The translations under genes and the position numbers were made by a program. Shown one piece after another: positions 50,311-62,875 of a stretch of DNA of 64,000 nucleotides. This stretch comes from Byssochlamys sp. IMV 00236 (lineage: Eukaryota; Ascomycota; Eurotiomycetes; Eurotiales; Thermoascaceae): positions 310,001-374,000 of the forward strand of contig MSJH02000812.1 in the NCBI GenBank assembly GCA_001931875.2. Direction: 5' to 3'. Under the pieces are notes generated by a model. The model was not told the DNA's origin. It did no database searches and was given only the letters and a program-made list of their open reading frames with translations. The first letter of the stretch is position 1, and every line of letters begins with the position of its first letter.

Positions 50311-51922
50311 ATGGATCACCACGACGACTTCGACAATGTTTCCTGGAGAAACGATCCCGAAAGTGACCAGTCCCGACCGCCTACCTCCGGTACAGATGTC
50401 GATGAACCACATAGAGCTGATCGCGACATCAATGGCAAGCGAAGGATGAGCTCGACCAGCGATGAGCCCCAGGCTGGACCGCTCGCCGATGCGGTCGACC
50501 TGGCAGGTATCGGGGATGGCGTGTTAGAGGTTACAGTGGACTCGCCGCTGAAGGAGAATGATGGGACGAAGGACGCATATATTTCCTACCTGGTCACTAC
50601 ACATGTGGGTGGTTGATTTCCTTTCGTTATATTTCATACTCCCTTGAATTCAGCTGCCTATCGGAGATCCCGTATCAGCCCGCCATGTTAACATCACTGC
50701 TTTACAGACCGATTTCAAGTCATTCCAGAAGCCAGACTTTGCTGTCCGGAGGCGTTTTACAGACTTCTACTTCCTGTACAAGACCCTGTTTCGGGAATAT
50801 CCCGCCTGCGCCGTCCCCCCGCTACCGGACAAGCATAAGATGGAGTATGTGCGGGGAGACAGGTTCGGCCCAGACTTCACACAGCGGCGTGCGTGGTCGC
50901 TGCATCGCTTTCTCAAGCGCCTGACGCTGCATCCTGTACTTCGCCGGGCTCCGATATTGGTCATATTCTTAGAATCGCCAGACTGGAACGCGCATATGCG
51001 ATTACGGTCGCAAAGAGCGTCCAGCACCTCCGACGGTACTGCCGCACCTGGCATCTTTGACAATTTCACCGATACATTCGTCAATGCATTTACGAAAGTG
51101 CACAAGCCAGACAAGCGGTTCATCGAGGTGCGAGAGAAGGCAGACAAGCTTGATGAGGATCTCGGCCACGTCGAGAAGATTGTGGCTAGGGTCGCCCGCC
51201 GCGAGGGAGACCTCGAAGCAGACTATGCTGACCTGGCTACGCAATTCCGGAAGTTGGTACCACTCGAGCCAAACGTGGAGGTGCCCCTACAGATCTTTGC
51301 GGCATCAGTCGAAGAGACGACACGCGGGTTGAAGATGCTCAAGGAACACACAGACCAGAACTATCTGGGATCTCTACGTGACATGGAAGCATACATCCTT
51401 TCTGTAAAGGGCCTTCTCAAGACACGCGAGCAGAAGCAACTTGACTTCGAGGCGCTGGTTGAATACCGTAATAAAGCGGTTGCTGATCGTGAGGCCCTGG
51501 CCAACAACCCATCCTCCTACTACGCCTCGAACCCGCTCACCTCATCTCCAGCCTCTTTCATCCGTTCCAAGATGGAGGACATGCGCGGCGTCGACCACGA
51601 ACAGTCCCGTCGGGAACGGGTTCGGAAACTCGAACTTCGCATCGACGAGCTCACGCGGGAAGTTGAATCGTCAAAGACGACGTCCGAAATGTTCGACGAA
51701 GAAGTCGTCCGTGAAGTAGCCGACTTTGAACGGATCAAAGCCGTCGAGTTCCGTGATACCCTTGGCGACTTTTCCGAGAAACACATCGATTTCTACCAAG
51801 GCGTCATTAACACCTGGGAACGATTCATTGCAGAAATGGAAGGCGAACTGGAAGGCGAGGAAGGACATGACTACGGTTATGGAAATGGTTCGGAATCCAG
51901 AGAGGGCGTTGGGACTGTGTAA
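50311..51922 (+). CDS. snx4: Sorting nexin Snx4 (Atg24)
   Basis: PX-BAR protein for endosome-to-Golgi recycling and selective autophagy, 502 aa. Exons 50311-50604 and 50708-51922 (intron 103 bp, phase 0). A disordered acidic N-terminus precedes the PX domain (about 70-195): AYISYLVTTHTDFKSFQKPD, VRRRFTDFYFLYKTLFREYP with the PI3P-binding RRFTDF, and PPLPDKHKMEYV. The BAR domain (about 220-480) is helical and charged: FTKVHKPDKRFIEVREKADK, EKIVARVARREGDLEADYAD and ERVRKLELRIDELTREVESS. Start at the first ATG (MDHHDDFDNVSW). Likely acts as a heterodimer with another Snx-BAR encoded elsewhere. Confidence 0.95.
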
Positions 51923-52509
51923 TTTTCGGAATGCTACGAGAAAGAAAGAAAGAAAGAAAGAAATTCAAGCACGGGATGTTCTGCGGTCGTTGGTTCCTGT
52001 CGGAAGTTTGTGATGATCTGATTATATTAGTATTAACTTATCTACCTATGTTAAACCCTCGGGATGAGACAAATGAGAGCGGGAATAGTGATTCCACAAT
52101 GTGATGTTTGAAAGCTTTCCAAATATTAATATTATTACGGTCATTACATATGTATGTATGTTATGTATCAGAATCGAAGAGTCGAAAGAAAAGGACGAAA
52201 TGAACCATTTTCCTCTCGTGGAAGAAGAAGAAAAAAAAAAGAAACCCCCTCGCTAAGTGACATCATCCATGCCCTGTGAAGAAGAGAGGGAAAAAACAAT
52301 AATAATAACTATATAATCTTATTCCTTCCCCTTGCTCTCGATGTCCAGTTTCAGATATTCTGTGGCCTATCCTATCCTATCCTGCTTTCCCCAACCCCGC
52401 CCCCCCTTCTCCAAGATTCCTTATCGGTTACATATATGCGCTTTAAATAGGTATTTCATATTTTGTCTATCGTCGATGAGTTTCATTTTTTTTTTGAATC
52501 TTGTTTCTT
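51923..52509. other. Convergent intergenic with microsatellites
   Basis: 587 bp between snx4 and a minus-strand orphan. Contains a GAAA array (51940-51963) and a CCTAT run near 52366-52385. No gene. Confidence 0.5.
51940..51963. repeat. GAAA microsatellite
   Basis: About six GAAA units 17 bp after the snx4 stop codon. Confidence 0.85.
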
Positions 52510-53067
52510 TCATTGCTTGGTAAATAGATACTGATGTGAGGAATCACTGGGTCTGTGCTTTGAGTGCTTGTACGCGTACTCGAAGTCGGTAGGGCTTGGT
52601 CCGGATTGAGGATCACTGACGGCAGGGTCCTGTGCGCGGAGATGTAGACGACGAGTTCGTTCCTGGATTTTGTTGGTTATTGTTAGGGATATTATTGTTA
52701 GGATGGTAGATAAGTATGTGGTTATCATGATTCAAGCTCAGAGATAGATCTAAAAATGAAGATGAATGGAATATTGCATGTCTTCAGGAGAGAGAGAATT
52801 ATGAAGAAGAAGAGGATAATAAAAAAAAAAAGTACTCGAAGTGTATTTATGGAATTGCACAAAACGCACCTCCATATATATCTGATTCGGAGTCTTGATT
52901 TCCGCATTCGCCCCCGCCGTCAATTGGAGGTAGGTCTCGTGGTCATATCCGATCGATAGCTGGTTACCAGCCGTCGGTGACTTTTTGGGTTGAGCGAAGT
53001 TGGCAGTTAGATCTGTCGTCTTTTGCTCATTTGTCGTCGTGGCGGTGACACCTGAAGCAGACGCCAT
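52510..53067 (-). CDS. Small hypothetical protein, about 116 aa
   Basis: I do not recognise it. The ATG at 53067 opens exon 1 (53067-52870), a Thr/Ala-rich stretch (MASASGVTATTTNEQKTTDL, then SIGYDHETYLQLTAGANAEI). A donor GTGCGT at 52869 and an acceptor CCAG at 52663 bound a 207 bp pyrimidine-rich intron. Exon 2 (52662-52510) is polar (RRLHLRAQDPAVSDP, FEYAYKHSKHRPSDSSHQYL). No Cys, no signal peptide, no membrane helix. Coding-like composition in both parts and a matching phase support it; an additional intron or other splice sites are possible. Confidence 0.5.
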
Positions 53068-54175
53068 TTCGCGATGTGGATTATCAAGAGGAGGCAACTG
53101 GCGTCAATTCCAAGTCGCCTATGCAAAACACAGCCCTTTGGATGGGAGTTGGAGACTGGGGGACGAGAGAGAGGAACGCGCAAACAGGACAAAAGATGGA
53201 TACTTTGGAAGAAAAAATACCAAGAATAGAACGGCCGGAGATCGTATAGAGACAGGTAGGTGCTTGCCCACTCAACGGCCCCGGATACACCACTATCTAG
53301 ATCTGATAGATAGTAAGTAGTATTCCGATTCGGGTCGCGCTCGCACGGGCTGACTCTTGCAAGCTAGGTAGGTACTTTGAATCCAGCAAAAACACGAAAG
53401 GGTTATGAGCAAAAAAAGGTGGCTTCGAGTAGAAAAGGCGCTAAAGGAGGAGAGAGGAGGGGATTCTCCAAGATGTACAGCTCACTTTCGTAATCCATAA
53501 CGTGAAAGCGTGGCATTTCCGCCACCAGTTACGCCCCGTCGATGGGACAAGGCAGAGTAAGGGTAGAGATTTGCCGCCTATCTGAACAGAACTCTGACCA
53601 GAATCCTTGTCTTATCGTCCTTTGATTGGAAAGCGGCTCAAGGGAAAGTTGTTGCTGGAATGCAGAAGGACGGGCGTTGTACTGTACCAGCGGTGGCTGA
53701 GTCTGCATTGGTGCTTGTCCGCGAGACGCCGTCGCAGATCACCGGAACAAGAAGCGATTGCTTTCTGGAACTTACACTGTGACGCTGGGGCCAAAAAATA
53801 GGACCATCGCCATGAATATCTCCTGCGGGCGTAGCTCGCTGACGTGGATTGGCTCTGCTTACCTGCATCTATTAGGCCGGCGCGAGCAATGAAGCCGTTC
53901 AAGAGGACTGACGACAACGTCAATTGGGTTTAGTTTGGAAGTTCTCCAAGGATTATATGCGGGAGACTTCTTTTCTGCAGGTTAGTTTCTATTGTTAGCC
54001 TGATAGACTGAATAATAACACAGTAATATTAATGGAAAGGATGATAATAATACCACTGAGTGGGCTGGGAAGAGGTTTGCTCTGTTTGCAAGAGACCTTG
54101 TCCGGCAGCTCGACCGCCGCAGAAGCATGAGTTCCTGAGCTATCCCGGATCTCCCATCACAGGGGAATTGCAGCT
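53068..54175. other. 1.1 kb divergent region, orphan gene and coq6
   Basis: Two promoters. Short open frames on both strands around 53610-53920 show no family signature. Nothing else seen. Confidence 0.4.
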
Positions 54176-55764
54176 ATGCGGCCTCTAACACGTTCCGCGT
54201 TGCGGTCCTATGTCTGCTCCTCATGTCGACGGGGCGCCTTCTTCTCCCCGCGAAGGCAGTTTGCCTCCGCGACGAACAACGTGCCGGAGGTCTATGATGT
54301 AGTCTGTGTTGGAGGAGGTCCCGCCGGTCTGGGACTTCTAGCAGCTCTGAGTAGGCCCATACAACGTCCAATGGCTAGATCCTCGAAATATATAACTGAT
54401 AAAGAGAAATAGGAGCATCCCCCGTCACGTCAAAACTGAAAGTAGCCCTGATCGAGGCCCAGGACCTGGATAAAGCCCGCACATGGAGCTCGGGCCCAGC
54501 TGAATATTCAAACCGAGTCAGCAGTCTTACACCCTCGTCTGTCTCGTTCTTGGATAAGATAGGAGCTTGGCAGCATGTCGACAGCTCGAGGACTCAGCAA
54601 TACCAGGAGATGCAAGTGTGGGATGGAGAGACTGGTTCGAAGATATCATTCGATTGGTCTGCGGAGGGCTCACCGTTCGAGACACCCCGTACCATCGCGA
54701 CGATGACAGAGAACGCGAACCTAGTCCGGGCATTGCTTTCACGAATCAACTCATTGGGTGAGGATGGTGTTTCGATCTTCTCCAACACAACCGTGTCATC
54801 GATCGACAATGGTATCGACCATCCGGACGGACCGGATATGTCTGCATGGCCGGTGCTTTCACTCTCTCCAACAGCAGCAGCAACATCATCACCGCCAACG
54901 AACATCGCTGCTCGACTCTTGGTCGGTGCAGATGGCATCAACAGTCCAGTACGCTCGTTCGCGCAAATCGCCACGGATGGATGGGATTACAATAGACATG
55001 GGATCGTGGCCACTCTCGCTCTGGCTGGGCCAGAGAACCCTCCCTTCCCAGCTGGAAAGAGGACAGCATACCAGCGCTTCCTACCATCACTAGGTGGCCC
55101 AATTGCTCTGCTTCCACTCCCCGATAACCATGCCACTCTGGTCTGGTCTACCACCATTGAGAACGCAGCGTATCTGAAATCTCTCCCACCAAAGGCTTTC
55201 ATCGCCATGGTCAATGCTGCTTTCCGCCTGTCGATGACGGATCTCAAGTACATGCTTGATCTGAATCCATCCTCCTCGTCTACACCAACTGAACATGAAG
55301 ATGAGCTATCATGGCGAGTACAACACACTCCTCAGCCGCCTCATATTCCTCCCTCCGTCACAGCTGTCCAGGAACGCAGCGTTGCCTCCTTCCCACTCCG
55401 TTTCCGCCATGCTTCCACTTACGTCTCTCCACGCATCGCGTTGGTCGGAGATGCTGCCCATGTCATCCACCCGCTGGCCGGACAGGGCCTCAACCTGGGT
55501 CTCGGCGATGTCGCATCTCTAGCTAACACGATCGAATATGCCGTCACCCACGGAATGGATATCGGAGACTTGCTCACGGTGGAGCGCTATTCTTCCGAAC
55601 GCTGGGCCGTGAACGCCAAGGTTGGTGGCGTCTGTGATATCCTGCACAAGCTTTACAATGTCCCTGGCCAGAGCCCGATCACCTGGGGTAGAAGCTTGGG
55701 TTTGAAGATGGTGGACCAACTACCTTTCGTCAAGGGCTTCCTGATGAAGCAGGCTCAGGGTTAA
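54176..55764 (+). CDS. coq6: Ubiquinone biosynthesis monooxygenase Coq6
   Basis: Mitochondrial inner-membrane flavin monooxygenase that adds the C5 hydroxyl of the ubiquinone ring, 508 aa. Exons 54176-54350 and 54413-55764 (intron 62 bp, phase 1). The N-terminus (MRPLTRSALRSYVCSSCRRG) is a mitochondrial presequence. FAD motifs: VVCVGGGPAGLGLLAAL (about 43-59), AARLLVGADGINSPVR, and PRIALVGDAAHVIHPLAGQG (about 400) with LNLGLGDV. The N-SRVSSLTP and QYQEMQVWD segments are Coq6 markers. Convergent with the histidyl-tRNA synthetase gene, 292 bp apart. Confidence 0.95.
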
Positions 55765-56056
55765 ATTCTCCAAAATGATATGTATTGTACTACTAGGTAC
55801 TCATTAAGTAAGGTGTGGGTGGTTCCATCAATGTATTATTTATATATCCAATCAAAGAAAACACATTCCACGTCTCCGTCCAGCATGAAAAAAGAAATAA
55901 AGCCGTTTTAAATTCTACATTAGGAGATAAGATGTGTAACGGTCTAGAATGGGTATTTTATATTCCTATTTTTATTGTTTCCCTCTTTATGTATGTATAA
56001 AGTAACCTTTCCGAAACAAGATATGTAGGAGGTCATGCTCTCTTTTTTTGGACTCA

Positions 56057-58084
56057 TCATACTCCCGCATCCTCCGTCTTCGGCGCAGCTTCAACGTTTA
56101 GGCCCTCGACCTTTTGCGCCAATTCCGTCACGGCGGTTCCACTGGCACCTGTTGTTGGGTTGTTCTTCTTTGCTAACCGGGCCTTCACCTCCTCGGGGAG
56201 AGTCTTGAGGTCGACGAGAACACCTTCCTTCTCGGGATGGCCTTCTTCCAGACCCATCTCCTTGATACGGACCTTGCCTGCCTTGAGCTCCTCTTCGCCC
56301 AGGATGACGGCGAAGGGAACACCGTTCGATTCTGCTGCCTTGAATTGTTGGGGGAGCTTTGGCTTGACCTTGTAGCTGAATTCGGCCTGTAATTTGTGGT
56401 GTTGGTTAGTCATCTTTTTCATATGGCACCGGTAGATTGAGATTGTAGATGTAGGATCACCTACCTTAACGCCAGCCTTCCACAGGCTCTTTGCGACTTC
56501 CATACGCTCCTTCAGCATGCCAGTGAAGCCCTTTCCACCGAAGGCCATGACGAAGACGTCGACCTCTGTGCTGCGGACTGCGCTGTAGTTCCTCTCGCGC
56601 TCCATGCGAGCCTTGGTGATGGAGAAGATCCGGTCGACACCGAATGAGATACCAACGCAGGGGATCTGCGCCTTGTTCGAGAACATGCCCACGAGGTTGT
56701 CGTAACGACCGCCTGCGGCAATACTTCCGACGCCAACAGACGGATCATTTGATCGGTCGTCGTCCTCCAGGTTGGGGTTCTTGGACTTGTCTTTCTTTCC
56801 TGACTTTTGCAGGGTCTGCGTCTCAGCAGCTTTAGTTGCGGTAGCAGGCGCGGAACCTTCCGTGACGACTTCGTAGATAACACCGGTGCTGCAATCGGGC
56901 GCAAATTAGCTTCAGGTACTGACGGATACTGTTATGAAAAAAAGGGGGCATACTAGTAATCGAGACCCCTAGCGAGACTCAAGTCAAAGGAGAGAGTGTC
57001 TAGAACTCCAAAGGCGTCCAGATAGTCCATAAGCAGTCCCATTTCCTCCAAGCCTTGCTTCGCGGAGGCATTTGCCATGAGGGCTTCATCCTTCAGGAGC
57101 GCATCTAGCAGTTCCCGTCTTCCCTTTCTGCTGACATATGTCTCGATCTTGTCTGCCGCCGCAGGGTCCAGGCCCTTCTCCTCGACCATCTCCTTCCGCA
57201 CGTCCGCCCAAGGCATCTTGTCCAGCTTGTCGACAGCACTCGAGATCGGACGGATCTTCTCTGGTGGCACGCCGCACACCTCGAACAGACCGTCGAGAAT
57301 CTTGCGGTGGTTGATCTTGATTGTGAATTGCTCCCTGTTCCAGCCGAGTTCCTCAAACACTTCCGTCACGATATTCAGAATCTCCGCATCCGGCACCATG
57401 GGGTCGAAGTTGCTACCGGCGACATCGAAGTCACACCTGGTGTCTTGGTCAGCATTATATTCGACAGAAGACAATTGACTCCTCCCATTCTGGAACTTTT
57501 CCAGGTCGCGGGTTCCAGGCGACTCACTGGTAGAATTCCCTCATCCGCCCCTTGGCCACAGCAGGCTGATCTCGTCGGTAGACCTTGGCTATGGCATATC
57601 TCTTGATCTGGCTAACAGGGTTCATCGCCAGCCATCGCGCAAACGGAACGGTGAGATCATATCGGAGGGAGCACAACTCTCCACCCTGATCCTGCAGATC
57701 GTAAATGAGCTTCGAGTCCTCTCCGTACTTGCCCGCCAGGATCTCCCGCAACTCGAAGACGGGCGTATCCAGCGCCGTGCCACCGTGACGTTTGAAGACC
57801 TCCGAGATGGTGCTGAAGATGCGATCACGGAGCAGGGCGTCCGAGCCGGACCAGTCCCTGGTCCCCTTGGGGGTCTTCAGAGTGAAGGAGACCTTTTCCT
57901 TCGGCATCGTGGAATCCGGTAGAGGAGAGTCGTGACTGTAGGAGAAACGGCGATGGTGGGGGATGGTGGGGGTTATTGGGCGGAAGCCCGCTGTCCTGGC
58001 GTTCAGGCTCCGGAGGGGAACAACGGCGGGCCGGTCACCAATTGCTCGTCGTGCAGAGCGCAGAAGAGATACAGAGGCCCTCAT
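56057..58084 (-). CDS. hts1: Histidyl-tRNA synthetase, mitochondrial and cytosolic forms
   Basis: Class II aminoacyl-tRNA synthetase that charges tRNA-His, 597 aa. Exons 58084-57528, 57436-56954, 56888-56465, 56386-56057; phases agree. ATG 58084 begins a mitochondrial presequence ([13 protein letters not shown]); a second in-frame ATG at 57907 (residue 60, [19 protein letters not shown]) begins the cytosolic form, as in yeast HTS1. Motifs: [24 protein letters not shown] (motif 1-2 area), [20 protein letters not shown] with CDFDVAG (motif 2), the histidine-specific [23 protein letters not shown], and SFGVDRIF (motif 3). The C-terminal anticodon-binding domain includes [21 protein letters not shown] Lys-rich insert after VIYEV is usual in eukaryotic enzymes. 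Confidence 0.96.
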
Positions 58085-58730
58085 ACACGACTTGGGGACC
58101 AGAAAGGGAACTAAAAAGAAGACGATGGTGCGGTTGGGTTTCAGCAGGCAATTCAATTGGCGTCATCGGCCATCTAAGGTCGTCCTGGAGAGTCGCGACT
58201 TTTTCCTGGATACAAGGGACCGAAAGGGCAAGTTTGTCCGGTCTGGAAAAGGTAATTAGGGCTTGGGGTTAGGTCCGACCATATCCCCATCGACCTGAGA
58301 TATGAACTATTATGACTCTGAAGTGTCCCCTCTGGTCCTGAAAATGCGATGTCTCTCTTACGAGAGGACCCTGATTTTCACTTCTGACACGACTGCAAGG
58401 CCATCCTGCTTCTAGAAGAGGCCCATCTCTTACTTACGACAAATCAGGTCTCGCGGCGTAAGGACGTTTGTTTCAGGACACGCCGATCGAAGCAGCCATC
58501 AGCCACACTCGGATAGCAGGCAGACAAATGGACCCTTCACGATGAATTCAGCTCAATTGCTGATAGAAATGACCGGACCTCGCAACAGTATGATGGAGTA
58601 CACGTAATTGCATATTTGGCGGGGATCAGCTTTCGTTTAATGAATTTGAATATATTGTCTTGTTACTTCGATTCACTTATATGCATCAAGTGTGTCTCTA
58701 TATGAGCACAATTATCCGACTACTCCAACC
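58085..58730. other. Divergent intergenic, hts1 and F-box-like gene
   Basis: 646 bp of promoter DNA. No gene, repeat or RNA recognised. Confidence 0.4.
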
Positions 58731-59694
58731 ATGATCACCTGCTGTTTCGGCTCTCTTCTCAAACCGCGGAGACAAATCGATCTTGACAAGAAAAGGCTCC
58801 GCGAACGACACCTGCAAAATGCTCTCGTCTCATTGCCATCGACACGACAACGCTCACTGAGCATTCCCCTGATCAAGGAACCACTAATACCTGGTAACAA
58901 TAAAATCAAGAAGAATAAGAATAAGCAATCGACAAGCAATCAGTTCCAGTCCTCATTCTTTTCAAAACTACCGGCGGAAATCCGGCGGAAGATCTATATC
59001 GAAGTTCTCGGCGGACAAGTCCTTAATATCTTCAAGGATGAGACTGCTCGTTATGTCAAATGGATACCTCAGAGGAAACCCCTACTTGCTTTACCCATGA
59101 GCTGTCGCAGGATGTACGATGGAGATATTCCCTTTTTTGTTTCTCTCCTTTTATTATTGTTATTATTACACTTTGGGGTTTCGGCAAATCACGATCCCCC
59201 CGTTCGCGTCCTTTCCCGTTCTAACGGAAAACAGATACTCTGAAACGATCGATCTCCTCTACAGCCACAACACGTTCTTTTCCAACGACTTCGACACCAT
59301 CCTCTGGTTTGTCTCTACTATTCTCCCGCAGCGACTGGCAGCAATCCGCACTCTACACGTCGAATGGGACTGCGTGTGTTTCTGGCACGCTCGAATGCGG
59401 CCCCCACCCCCTTATGACAGGGATACGTGGATGAGAGTTTGGCGCACGATTCCATCAATGACCGGACTGCGGGAGCTGATGGTTCGTATCTGGAACGGGC
59501 CCAGGATGGATGCCGCGACGGAGATGGATGTATTCAGGCCGTTGACTGCGCTGAAGGGGCTGGAGAGATTTGAGCTAGAGTTGCCATGGAGGTATCAAGG
59601 CGTAGGGGACGAGGAAGAAGAGGAAGGAAATCGGGATATGCCGTTCAAAATCAGAAGAGTGAGGCGCGAGTATGACATGACCAATCTTGAGTGA
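58731..59694 (+). CDS. DUF7730/F-box-like hypothetical protein
   Basis: Uncharacterised fungal protein, 280 aa. Exons 58731-59113 and 59235-59694 (121 bp pyrimidine-rich intron, phase 2). After a basic N-terminus (PRRQIDLDKKRLRERHL, KIKKNKNKQ) comes an F-box-like helix FSKLPAEIRRKIYIEVLGG. LLALPMSCRRIYSETIDLLY follows, spanning the splice junction, then SHNTF, and ILPQRLAAIRTLHVEWD. This order is typical of DUF7730 proteins, abundant in fungi and suspected substrate adaptors. The tail is acidic then basic. Start at the first ATG; a GTG-opened frame begins 39 bp earlier. Function unknown. Confidence 0.75.
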
Positions 59695-62600
59695 GAAATC
59701 TGGGGAAGATGAACAGATCGATAAGAGTAGTCCATCATTTCCACCCTTTGGGAAGAAGGGAAGAGCGGTGCGACGCCGTAGCCAGAGAAAGTGTGAGAGA
59801 GAGATAATGATGCCAACTGACATCCAGCAATGATGTATTAATGAACCCCTTTCTTTTCACCTACACACATCTTGTCACCCATAGCACCAAGGAATCATAC
59901 GTTGTGTAACAATATTCTGACCATGATCGCGGATAAAAAAGAAACCACCCGCTTCGGGAAAGGGGATTGTTGCCTCGGGGCGCCCGTATCAGGAAAGTAT
60001 GTACGAAATTCTTCCAGGCTATCAAAACCAATCTCCGTTTTCCCAGGCTTTGCGCAAATAAGGAGAAAGTCTCTTTTGAACCAGTTCCAATATCAGCAGT
60101 AGTATTGTTCAATGTTCAGCATTTGTTCATCTATTATTATTGTACTGTAGTAGTTAGTTAACCTTCTTTTCGATGTCCTTTCTTTACATTTTCCACGCTA
60201 GCAGGGTCTAACTATCAATGTGGGGAGTCTGACTGTTAACTAATCTGGTAGGTATGTAATTGCAGAAAATGGAATTTAACCGACTGGAGTTTTGGTAGTT
60301 GGTTAATAGTCTGCATTGTGTGTAGAATTGATGTTCTCACTGATCCCAAATCGGAGCAAGGATGGCGAGGCTGCGAGAATAATAGGAATATAACCATTTA
60401 TATCTACAGCTATTTCCTCTCCATCCTACTGTATTTCAGTCCCACACTTCAATGTCCCCACCACATTGTACTCGAGCAAAGTGGGAGAAATAATGTCGCT
60501 GTAATGCCGATCAGCAGAACAGAATGACATAAGTTGAGTTACTGAGCCCAAAATCGAAGGGGGGTTTTTGACCGCGTGGGAATACCATAATGACTATCGG
60601 ATCGGCCAGTGTGCCGCACGTTTGCTTCGTCGTGGGGGTGCCGTGGTGGCGACCTATTAGGCTGAGAAGGCCCTGGCGAAAGAGTGGGATGGATGTTTGA
60701 AGTAATACGGTATGCTAGATGCTGCATCATGTAGCTAACTAGTATGTATAATTAACGAGTCATGAGCAAGTATGCCAAGTAGTACGGAGTATTTGATGAT
60801 GGAGGAGAGGAAGATCCCATCCGATACGATCACTAGCCGCTGGTTTGAAATGCCTCACTGCGCACCATCCTTGCCTTCCACGTGGTGGGCGCATCCGGTG
60901 AGCAGAGGAGAAACAACTGTATTACGGCGAAGCCGGGCTGTACAACATAATATCCAACACTGGGGGAGTACGAGACCACCGGGGTTGGATCTACACTACA
61001 CTACTACTATGGATCATAGGTACCTACACAGCGGCAGCTAACGACTGAGCAAGACTTCAATCGCAAACCTTCCAGAATCAGACCGGTGGCAGGCCCAAAA
61101 CCCACCAACCACCGTTAACCCCGCTGTCTTTCTCCAACATCAATAGCCGCTAGACATACGCCGATTCAAGAAATCGATCCCGCCTGATGAAACGCAAACC
61201 ACGCACTGCTTCAGCAAGGATTTCATGTGGGAGAAGCAGCAGCAAACAGTGATATGAGTGGAAGACCTGGAGAATGACAGACGAGGGATGCCTGTATGGT
61301 ACTCTGCCATATGGAGATAGATCGGTTCAATCGAGTTCCTCGATGGACATTGTCCCGGATCCAATCGGCTATCGAGTTGTAACATAACCAACAGAACGAA
61401 CGGCTAAGCGCATTGCCAGTCTGTTGGCAACAAATCACATTCCCTGTTCTCTGGCATCCCCATGTCCTTGCCTTGCGACGATGCAGGTCGATATGTCGAG
61501 ATCAGACGGTCCGGTCGACTTGTTCATGGATGTACAGTACAGTAGGATGACATCCGCGCCCGTTGAATAGTTATGTCTCCGCGATCTCTCCGGTAGTCTG
61601 AGTGACTTAAGACAGTTCAATCCTAATAATAATAATAATGGCGGGGTCTAAACGTCCGACGAGGAGACCGTTGCGGCAGATGGCCGTGGTTCAGTGGCGC
61701 GGAAGAGAAAGTCACCGATTGTCCACGACCATTCAGTTGGATGAGAGCACCGCGAGATGGAAAGTTCTACGGTAGCTCTCCAGCGTGCCACTTCGCTGTG
61801 CATGGCGTCTGTTAGCTGGTGGAGTCGCCCAGAGATAACTAGGGATTAATTAATAACCTAGCCTCATGTTATCGGCCATGCGACGCCGCCACCACGCTGT
61901 CTGTCCACAGTTCGCACTGCCCAGACCGTGCGGAACTGGGAACGGAGGCTGGTTCGGTTGCCTCCAACGCTGTACCTTGAAGCTAAGTAACTTACTCGAG
62001 AACTCATCCAATTCGCTGTGGAGGAACAGAACCTGTACCATAAGTGTAAGCAGAAAAGAATCCGAGCGCAGTTCAACAATATATCTAACCGCCGCACATG
62101 AAGTAGTAGTAATAAGTAACGGCTCGTGTTGCCAGGGATAGTACTAACAACTAACACTAACACTCTAGACGCTCCGTCTCCATGATCGCAAATAATAAAA
62201 ATAACCATACTACTACAAAAATAATAATAAATGACATTAACTAGTTCCCCTCAGTACGGAGCTGCGTACCATAGACGTCGTTAAGTCCGATTCCCCCATC
62301 TGTGCCCGCGCCAGCCTCGACGCTTAGCGGCGTCTCGTCCAACCGGCCGTTCCCCAAATCGCTCCAACCCGCCCTTCCTCGCTGGTCATACAGCTCCTCT
62401 CGTTCATTCTTCCTTTCCTTAACTTAACTGCCCTCTTTGCTGCGAGTCAATTACTCGTCTTATCGTTTCCTCCTGTATTCGCCGTTGTCTCTCGTTGTAT
62501 GTACGTGGCCCAGGCTTCCATCCCGAAAATTGCATCTTTCGCCGCCACGGCCTCTTACTCAGCCCTTCTACAACGAACACTGCTCGCGCCTTGCACGGTA

Positions 62601-62875
62601 ATTCTCGGAAGCGTACGTTGCCGTTGACGCCAGGACACTCCGGACACTATCGCAGACGCAACCGACTCAGAAGCTGTTGTTGATACTTGCATTTGGTGCT
62701 GGGTAGTGACTTGGGTCGCTTGGTTGGTTCAGGAACCCGGCCGCCGATTTACACTTTACCGTCTGCAATCGGCAGTGCTGCGGCCGTACGTCCTGGAGCC
62801 AACTGGTGGTTCCAGTACTTCCCTGCGGCGATTGCCGATTGAGGCTCATGGTGGACTCTTTTTGGATATATCAAC
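59695..62875. other. 3.2 kb gene-free region upstream of creB
   Basis: No credible multi-exon gene on either strand. The longest open frames (61-114 codons) lack family features or proper starts. Short AAT and TTA runs at 61621-61640, 61850-61860 and 62195-62230. It probably contains a long creB promoter and 5' UTR and perhaps a non-coding transcript. Confidence 0.4.

Noticed and set aside
60539..60730. 63-codon minus-strand ATG frame
   Set aside because: Disordered Pro/His/Arg-rich sequence with no support for splicing or homology in a large gene-free stretch.
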